Below, piece after piece: positions 1 to 4,337 of a stretch of 9,004 nt of DNA (position 1 is its first letter; each line of letters starts with the position of its first letter). The stretch comes from an uncultured Clostridia bacterium. GTDB lineage: Bacteria; Bacillota; Clostridia; Christensenellales; Borkfalkiaceae. The translations under genes were made by a program, and so were the position numbers. Location of the stretch: positions 1 through 9,004 of the forward strand of contig CANPYD010000038.1 in the NCBI GenBank assembly GCA_947587775.1. The letters are read 5' to 3'. The notes under the pieces were generated by a model that was given only the letters and a program-made list of their open reading frames with translations, had not been told where the DNA came from and did not search any database.

Positions 1-80
1 CTGGCAGCGCGACGTGCTTTGCGGCGGTCCCTGCCGCCCAAAGCGCTTAGGCGGGGAAACCCCGCCACGCGCAGTAAATT
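1..80. repeat. Possible 3' fragment of the structured repeat element, two hairpins
   Basis: No gene is supported here. Two strong hairpins are visible: GCTTTG/CAAAGC (16-21 with 39-44) continuing into GGCGG/CCGCC (23-27 with 34-38) with one bulged base, and GGCGGGG/CCCCGCC (50-56 with 60-66) with an AAA loop. They are followed by CGCGCAGTAA (68-77), which recurs exactly at 8958-8967 in the tail of the copy at the right end of the window, also after a hairpin. This makes it plausible that the window opens inside the tail of another copy lying just upstream of copy 1. The shared stretch is only 10 bases, so this is a suggestion. Confidence 0.35.
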
Positions 81-86
81 GGAAGG

Positions 87-299
87 TTTCGCTCGATTTC
101 TTTTGAGCTTGCGCCTTTGGGGCGCGCTCAAAATAAATACGAGCGAGGGGTTAATGCGTTTGCCTTGTAAAAGCGATTCGGCCGTCCCTGTTTTGTTTCA
201 CAGGATATGAAGTCGAAGGGGTTCGACAAATTGAGTCGCCCACGGCGGAAGTGAATTCCGCCTAAGGCAAGTAATTTTAGAACTCGCCCCACCCCCTTA
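87..299 (+). repeat. Structured interspersed element, copy 1 (possible RNA)
   Basis: This non-coding element is shared with 8778-8992. In order it has: a long hairpin, arms 90-108 and 126-145 (18 Watson-Crick pairs, one C-T mismatch, one bulged A), with an inner GCGCC/GGCGC stem around a TTTGG loop; AGGGGTTAA (146-154); a TTTGCCTTGTAAAA block (159-172); ATTCGGCCGTCCCTGTT (176-192); a small hairpin CCTGT/ACAGG (187-191, 200-204); a perfect hairpin GTCGAA-GGGG-TTCGAC (212-227); a hairpin GGCGGAA/TTCCGCC (244-250, 256-262); and a tail GAACTCGCCCCACCCCCTTA (280-299). Between 176 and 236 the two copies differ at only seven positions, two of which compensate each other. Outside the core, arm sequences differ but remain paired. 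The possible basal extension UUU with AGG (87-89, 146-148) uses G-U pairs only if the + strand is the RNA, a weak hint for + strand transcription. I do not recognise the family; a MITE-like element or a structured RNA are both possible. Confidence 0.7.
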
Positions 300-385
300 G
301 TCCCCCTCCTACGGAGGGGGCTGCATGGCGTCGCTCCTCCCCTCCCAAGGAGGGGGCAAGACCTGCCCCCTTTGAAGGGGTGGAG
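300..385. repeat. Cluster of GC-rich short hairpins
   Basis: Three successive palindromes made of runs of C and G follow the tail of copy 1: CCCCCTCC/GGAGGGGG (302-309 with 313-320, three-base loop), CCCCTCC/GGAGGGG (339-345 with 349-355, three-base loop) and CCCCTT/AAGGGG (367-372 with 375-380). The block has no credible gene. Similar C/G-run palindromes occur between genes in many gut Firmicutes (recollection, not checked). The right-hand element copy has the same CCCCACCCCCTTA tail but then continues differently (CCTTGGGCGGCA), so this block looks like a separate module joined to that tail. Confidence 0.6.
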
Positions 386-567
386 CAACGCGTCCTGCCA
401 AAGATTAGTAATCTTTGGCGCGTTGCGACAGGAGTGCCCCGCGCGCGTTCTATTACACTAAGCGCGGCACGAGGAGCGCCAGCGACGAAGTAGCGCATCA
501 GAGGCGCGAACGGTGACCGAACGCGGGTCTCTACCCGCGTGAGATAGGTGACGCGCGTAGCGCGTCA
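386..567. repeat. Hairpin-rich non-coding module
   Basis: Four stems follow one another. The first pairs CAACGCG (386-392) with CGCGTTG (419-425) and encloses the perfect stem CCAAAGATT/AATCTTTGG (398-406 with 410-418). The second joins GTGCC (434-438) to GGCAC (466-470) with an inner GCGC/GCGC (441-444 with 462-465). The third is a perfect eight-pair hairpin ACGCGGGT/ACCCGCGT (521-528 with 533-540, loop CTCT). The fourth is TGACGCGC/GCGCGTCA (549-556 with 560-567). Open frames across it are short and on the minus strand and show no protein-like composition. It is either a second repeat family or a structured RNA; only one copy is in this window, so conservation cannot be judged. Confidence 0.5.
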
Positions 568-570
568 GGT

Positions 571-735
571 GGGGGTTGCCTTGGCGCCCCTTTTAGGGGA
601 GCTGTCACGAAGTGACTGAGGGGTTTTCTGACATTGAGTTTCCGAAAACCCTATCCCCCGCTGCGCGGGTACTTCCCCTATAAGGGGAAGCAAGAGGGCA
701 CCTTGGCTCCCCTCAAGGGGAAAACTGTCTTTCTC
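571..735. repeat. Palindromic module with internal direct repeat (CCTTGGC...CTGTC)
   Basis: A unit of the form CCTTGGC-N-CCCCT-N-AGGGG followed by CTGTC occurs twice in the same direction (579-606 and 701-729). Between the units are the hairpins GTCAC-GAA-GTGAC (604-616), GGGTTTTC/GAAAACCC (621-628 with 644-651), CCCGC/GCGGG (657-661 with 665-669) and CTTCCCCT/AGGGGAAG (672-679 with 683-690). The motif around 596-623 (AGGGGAGCTGTCAC then GAAGTGACTGAGGGG) is one I remember as a frequent intergenic repeat in gut Clostridia; this is memory, not a search. A 62-codon frame starting at 634 runs through the hairpins and into uvrC out of frame and is not believed. Confidence 0.6.
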
Positions 736-756
736 AGAATTTTTTCGGAGAAATCC

Positions 757-785
757 TTGAAAAATTTTGCACGCTCGTATATAAT
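757..785 (+). promoter_or_regulatory. Sigma-A type promoter of the uvrC operon
   Basis: A -35 box TTGAAA (757-762) and a perfect -10 box TATAAT (780-785) are separated by 17 bases, the optimal spacing. The last base of the -10 box is only six bases upstream of the uvrC ATG at 792, so transcription is expected to begin at about 791-793. There is no Shine-Dalgarno sequence in front of the ATG and no room for one. The promoter lies immediately downstream of the repeat modules. I see no other comparable promoter before the later genes, which suggests this one serves the whole operon. No SOS (LexA) box of the GAAC-N4-GTTC type is visible. Confidence 0.8.
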
Positions 786-791
786 GATAGC

Positions 792-2603
792 ATGGGCGAA
801 AGCGTCATACGGGAAAAATTAAAGCTCCTGCCCGATTCCCCGGGCGTCTACATCATGCTCGACGCCGAGGGAACGGTCATCTATGTGGGCAAAGCACGCA
901 TTCTCAAAAATCGTGTGCGGCAGTATTTTCATTCTTCCCGTAAGACGGATAAAGTGCAGGCGATGGTGGATTGCATCGCCGATTTTTACTACGTTGTAAC
1001 GCCTTCTGAGGTGGACGCCCTCGCACTCGAGAATAATTTCATCAAAAAGTATAAGCCCAAATATAACATCCTCTTAAAGGAAGATAAGACCTATCCCTAC
1101 ATCAAAGTCCACACGCGGGAGGCGTTTCCGCATATCTCCGTGACCCGCCGCGTCAAGAAGGACGGGCGGTATTTCGGGCCCTTCATGGGCGGCGTGAACT
1201 GTAAGGATATCGTCGATATCGCGGCAAAAGTTTATAATATCCGCACCTGTTCTGTCTCCGTTTCCGAAAAAAAAGGGAAGCCCTGCCTGGATTATCATCT
1301 TCACCGCTGTCTCGCCCCCTGCGCGGGGCTGTGCGGCAGGGAGGAGTATGCGGAGCGCGTCGAAAAGACGATCTCCTTCCTTTCGGGGAACTATGAGGAA
1401 GCCGAGGAGATCTTAAAAGAGAAGATGAAGAAGTTTGCCGAGGAAGAGCAGTTCGAGCTCGCCCTCGACTACCGCAACAAGATCTCGGCGCTCTCGGCGC
1501 TCAAGAGCAGGCGGATCACCTCCATGCCCAAGGACGTGGACGCCGACATTTGGGCGCTTGCGACGAACGGACTGTATACGGCGGTGTCTCTCCTCGTGAC
1601 GCGGAAAGGGGTCATGCAGGGCAGCCGCACCTTCCATTCGGATGCGGGCGCGGGGGACAGTGCCGAGGCGCTCCAAAGCGTTCTCACGCAGTATTATTCC
1701 GTCCGCGAGACGCCGCATGAGGTCATTTTGGACGAAGCCGTGGACGATATGCTCCTTTCCGCATTTTTGAAGGAGCGGGCGGGCAGGAACGTCGAGATCG
1801 TCCATCCGAAGTTCGGCGTCAAGCGCGAACTCTACGAGATGGCGGCGGGGAATGCGAAGGAATATCTCGAAAAATCCCTCTCCGCGATCGCCCATAAGGA
1901 TGATATGACCGTCCGCGCCTGCGAGCGGCTCAAAGAAATTTTGTCCCTCTCCCGCTACCCCAAACGCATGGAGTGTTACGATATTTCGGATATTTCGGGC
2001 GTCGATAAGGTGGGAAGCATGGTCGTCTTTACGGACGGCGAGGCGGATAAGTACGAATACCGCCGTTTCCGCATCAAGACGGTCGAGGGGGCGAACGATT
2101 TTGCTTCCTTGCAGGAAGTTCTGACGCGGCGGCTCAAAAAATTGGGAACGGACGAAGAGGAACGCTTTTCCCGCCCCCAGCTCATCGTCATCGACGGCGG
2201 CAAGGGGCAGCTCTCCGCCATCAAGCAGATCTTTGACGAGATGCAGATCACGGATATCGACCTCGTCGCCCTTGCAAAGCAGGAAGAGGAGATCTTTACG
2301 CTCAAAAGCGAGGAAAGCGTGAAGATCGACAGGCACGATTACGCTCTCAGGATGCTCCAGCGCATCCGCGACGAGGCGCACCGCTTTGCCGTTTCCTACT
2401 TCCGCTCCATTCACTCCAAGCGGAACCTCGAATCCGTCCTCGAGGAGATCGATGGCGTCGGGAAGCAGAAGCGGCTCGCGCTCATGCAGAAATTCGGCAC
2501 GATCGACAGGATCATGCACGCGAGCGAAGCGGAGCTCATGGAAGCGCAGGGCGTCGGCGAGGAGCTCGCGCGGCGCATCCGTTCCTATTTTGAAAATTTA
2601 TGA
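792..2603 (+). CDS. uvrC: Excinuclease ABC subunit C (UvrC)
   Basis: UvrC is the nuclease of nucleotide excision repair; with UvrAB it cuts the damaged DNA strand on both sides of a lesion. The 603-residue protein has the usual length and full domain order. The N-terminal GIY-YIG nuclease has GVY (18-20), IYVGK (30-34), Arg41 and the metal-binding Glu80 in LALENNFIKK. Four cysteines that fit the UvrC iron-sulfur site are C153, C165, C173 and C177 (RCLAPC). A UVR motif for UvrB contact lies near 200-234. The C-terminal RNase H-like nuclease shows D397 (ECYDIS), D468 (VIDGGKGQ) and H530 (RDEAH), and tandem helix-hairpin-helix motifs end the protein (about 547-600). The start is supported because MGESVIREKLKLLPDSPG matches the short N-terminus of Bacillus-type UvrC, and no other ATG occurs before codon 22. 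The start lacks a ribosome binding site and lies at the predicted transcription start, so the mRNA is probably leaderless. The stop overlaps the next gene by four bases. Confidence 0.97.
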   Translation: MGESVIREKLKLLPDSPGVYIMLDAEGTVIYVGKARILKNRVRQYFHSSRKTDKVQAMVDCIADFYYVVTPSEVDALALENNFIKKYKPKYNILLKEDKTYPYIKVHTREAFPHISVTRRVKKDGRYFGPFMGGVNCKDIVDIAAKVYNIRTCSVSVSEKKGKPCLDYHLHRCLAPCAGLCGREEYAERVEKTISFLSGNYEEAEEILKEKMKKFAEEEQFELALDYRNKISALSALKSRRITSMPKDVDADIWALATNGLYTAVSLLVTRKGVMQGSRTFHSDAGAGDSAEALQSVLTQYYSVRETPHEVILDEAVDDMLLSAFLKERAGRNVEIVHPKFGVKRELYEMAAGNAKEYLEKSLSAIAHKDDMTVRACERLKEILSLSRYPKRMECYDISDISGVDKVGSMVVFTDGEADKYEYRRFRIKTVEGANDFASLQEVLTRRLKKLGTDEEERFSRPQLIVIDGGKGQLSAIKQIFDEMQITDIDLVALAKQEEEIFTLKSEESVKIDRHDYALRMLQRIRDEAHRFAVSYFRSIHSKRNLESVLEEIDGVGKQKRLALMQKFGTIDRIMHASEAELMEAQGVGEELARRIRSYFENL

Positions 2604-3409
2604 GATATCAACTCTTTTTATCGGATTTTGACGGCACGCTCGTCCGCGGGGACGGGACGGTGTCGGAAGAGAACATTCACGCGATTGAAGCCTACCGTGC
2701 GGCGGGCGGGATTTTCGCCGTCGTCACGGGGCGCATGCTCACGTCCATTCTGCCCCGCCTCAGCGAGATCGGGCTCGAAGACGGGCTCGCGGTCGCCTAT
2801 CAGGGCGCTGTGATCGCAGATGCCCGCACGGGGAAGCTTCTGAGAAGCTGTGCGTTTACCCATACCCATGCCCTGAAAGCCATTCGTTATTTCGAAAATT
2901 GCGGGTACCATGTCCACGTCTATACGGTGGACGACTTCTGGTCGAACATGGACGACGAATCTTTGCGCCTCTATGAGAAAATTTGCGGGGTGAAGGGGAA
3001 AATCGAACGGAACCTTTCGGACATGGTGGCCTCAAAAAAGCCCGAAGTCGTCAAAGTGCTCGCCATGGTCGGCGAAGACGAGCGGGAAAAAGTTCTGATG
3101 AAAACGCGGGAAGCGCTCGGGGAAGAATTCTTTGTGACGTGTTCCTCTTCCTTTCTCGTCGAGGTCATGCCCAAGGGGCAGAACAAGGCGGGCGCGGTGG
3201 ATTTTTTATCGGACTATTACCGTATCCCGCACGAGAGGATCGCCGCGATCGGGGATCAGCTCAACGATCTTCCCATGCTCGAGCGGGCGGGCGGGAGATT
3301 TGCCGTTGAAAATGCCGAGAAGGCTTTGAAGGAAAACGCGACCGTCGTCTCTTCCTGCGAGGAGAACGGCGTCGCCGAAGCGATCATGAAATACGCGTTG
3401 GGGGATTAA
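2600..3409 (+). CDS. Cof-type HAD-IIB family hydrolase (phosphatase)
   Basis: This 269-residue cytosolic phosphatase belongs to the haloacid dehalogenase superfamily, Cof/YbiV-like subfamily IIB, whose members dephosphorylate sugar phosphates, nucleotides or cofactors such as FMN; the substrate cannot be told from sequence. All four HAD motifs are present: DFDGT with nucleophile D9 and acid/base D11, VTGR with T43, the lysine region PKGQNKAGA (K196 is the likely motif III lysine), and GDQLNDLPML with D219, N222 and D223 for magnesium. The segment between motifs II and III has the size of the IIB cap. The ATG overlaps the uvrC stop as ATGA and has no clear Shine-Dalgarno sequence, so translation is probably coupled to uvrC. 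Its place between uvrC and hprK suggests, but does not show, a role with sugar phosphates linked to catabolite control. Confidence 0.93.
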   Translation: MRYQLFLSDFDGTLVRGDGTVSEENIHAIEAYRAAGGIFAVVTGRMLTSILPRLSEIGLEDGLAVAYQGAVIADARTGKLLRSCAFTHTHALKAIRYFENCGYHVHVYTVDDFWSNMDDESLRLYEKICGVKGKIERNLSDMVASKKPEVVKVLAMVGEDEREKVLMKTREALGEEFFVTCSSSFLVEVMPKGQNKAGAVDFLSDYYRIPHERIAAIGDQLNDLPMLERAGGRFAVENAEKALKENATVVSSCEENGVAEAIMKYALGD

Positions 3410-3410
3410 C

Positions 3411-4337
3411 ATGGAAGAGATCATTTTGCCGCACGAGACGGTCATGCTCGACAAGTTCGCGTCCGATCTCAGTCTCGAGGTCTTGCACGCCGGGCGCGGC
3501 ATCATCACGCTCACAAACATCAGCGTGGATCGCCCCGGGCTCAGGCTTGCGGGGTTCTATAATCTGTTCGATTCGGAGAGGATCATGCTCATCGGGCGCA
3601 CAGAACACGAATATATGCGCTCTTTTTCGCCCGAGGAACGGCTCGAGCGGGTGGGCAAGCTCTTCGATTGCGGAGTGATCCCCTGCGTCATCTTTGCGCG
3701 CGATCTTCCCGTCCCGCCCGAACTCATGGAATTTGCCCGCAAGACGGGCACGCCCGTTTTCCGCACGGGAAAGACGACGACCGTCATCATGGCGGAACTC
3801 TACGGCTATCTCTCCCGCCTGCTCGCCCCCAAGACGACGATGCACGGCGTTCTCATGGACGTGTTCGGGGAGGGAATCCTTCTCACGGGGGACAGCGGCG
3901 TCGGCAAGAGCGAGACGGCGATGGAACTCATCAAGCGCGGACACCGCCTCGTCGCGGATGACTCCGTGCTCATCAAAAAGGTGGAGAACGAGCTCATCGG
4001 CACCGCGCCCGAGCGCATCCGCTATTTCATGGAACTCAGAGGGATCGGCATCATCAACGTCAAGAATATGTACGGCTCCGGTTCCGTCCTCACCGAGAAG
4101 GAGATCGGGCTCGTGATGGAGCTCGAGCACTGGAAGCGGGATAAAGAGTACGATCGGATCGGCGGCGAAGGGGGATTCGAAGAGATCATGGGGATCAAAG
4201 TTCCCAAGCTCATCGTTCCCGTCAGCCCCGGGCGGAATCTCGCCATTCTCATCGAAGTCGCGGCGCGCAACCACAGGCTCAAGAGCATGGGGTATGATGC
4301 GGCGAAAGAGCTCATTCAACGTACGATCGGAAGATGA
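3411..4337 (+). CDS. hprK: HPr(Ser) kinase/phosphorylase
   Basis: HprK phosphorylates and dephosphorylates HPr on Ser46 in response to glycolytic intermediates, ATP and phosphate, and thereby controls CcpA-dependent carbon catabolite repression and PTS sugar uptake. The protein has 308 residues, the usual length, with an N-terminal domain (about 1-130) and a C-terminal catalytic domain. Diagnostic sites are H145 in HGVLMDVFGEG, the P-loop GDSGVGKS (160-167) followed by E168, the VADD acidic pair (D183, D184) and the HprK signature ELRGIGIINV (208-217). Nothing essential is missing. One base separates it from the phosphatase gene stop; a G-run (3400-3404) six bases before the ATG may act as a weak ribosome binding site. 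Its end overlaps the next gene as ATGA. The HPr substrate is not encoded in this window. Confidence 0.97.
   Translation: MEEIILPHETVMLDKFASDLSLEVLHAGRGIITLTNISVDRPGLRLAGFYNLFDSERIMLIGRTEHEYMRSFSPEERLERVGKLFDCGVIPCVIFARDLPVPPELMEFARKTGTPVFRTGKTTTVIMAELYGYLSRLLAPKTTMHGVLMDVFGEGILLTGDSGVGKSETAMELIKRGHRLVADDSVLIKKVENELIGTAPERIRYFMELRGIGIINVKNMYGSGSVLTEKEIGLVMELEHWKRDKEYDRIGGEGGFEEIMGIKVPKLIVPVSPGRNLAILIEVAARNHRLKSMGYDAAKELIQRTIGR

Noticed and set aside
19..210. Small + strand open frame through copy 1 of the element
   Set aside because: It crosses the hairpin stems, and the equivalent reading frame in copy 2 contains stop codons, so the conserved unit is not a protein.
128..498. Two overlapping minus-strand frames of 86 and 73 codons
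   Set aside because: They run through palindromic C/G-run repeats, lack ribosome binding sites and have repeat-derived, arginine/proline/glycine-rich sequence.
507..522. Two CGAAC half-sites upstream of uvrC, considered as a LexA (SOS) box
   Set aside because: They are direct, not inverted, repeats inside a hairpin module and far from the promoter, so they do not form a GAAC-N4-GTTC operator.
87..745. CRISPR array
   Set aside because: Repeats are not evenly spaced, there are no unique spacers of constant length, and no cas gene is present.
634..822. 62-codon + strand frame overlapping the uvrC start
   Set aside because: It is composed of the palindromic module, reads through the promoter and ends inside uvrC out of frame.
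1979..1997. Tandem GATATTTCG repeat in uvrC
   Set aside because: It encodes the conserved DISDIS segment of the nuclease domain, so the repeat follows from the protein sequence.
1413..2519. Long minus-strand open frame (368 codons) opposite uvrC
   Set aside because: It is in exact codon register with uvrC and arises because the gene rarely uses TTA, CTA and TCA codons. Its translation resembles no protein and has no ribosome binding site.
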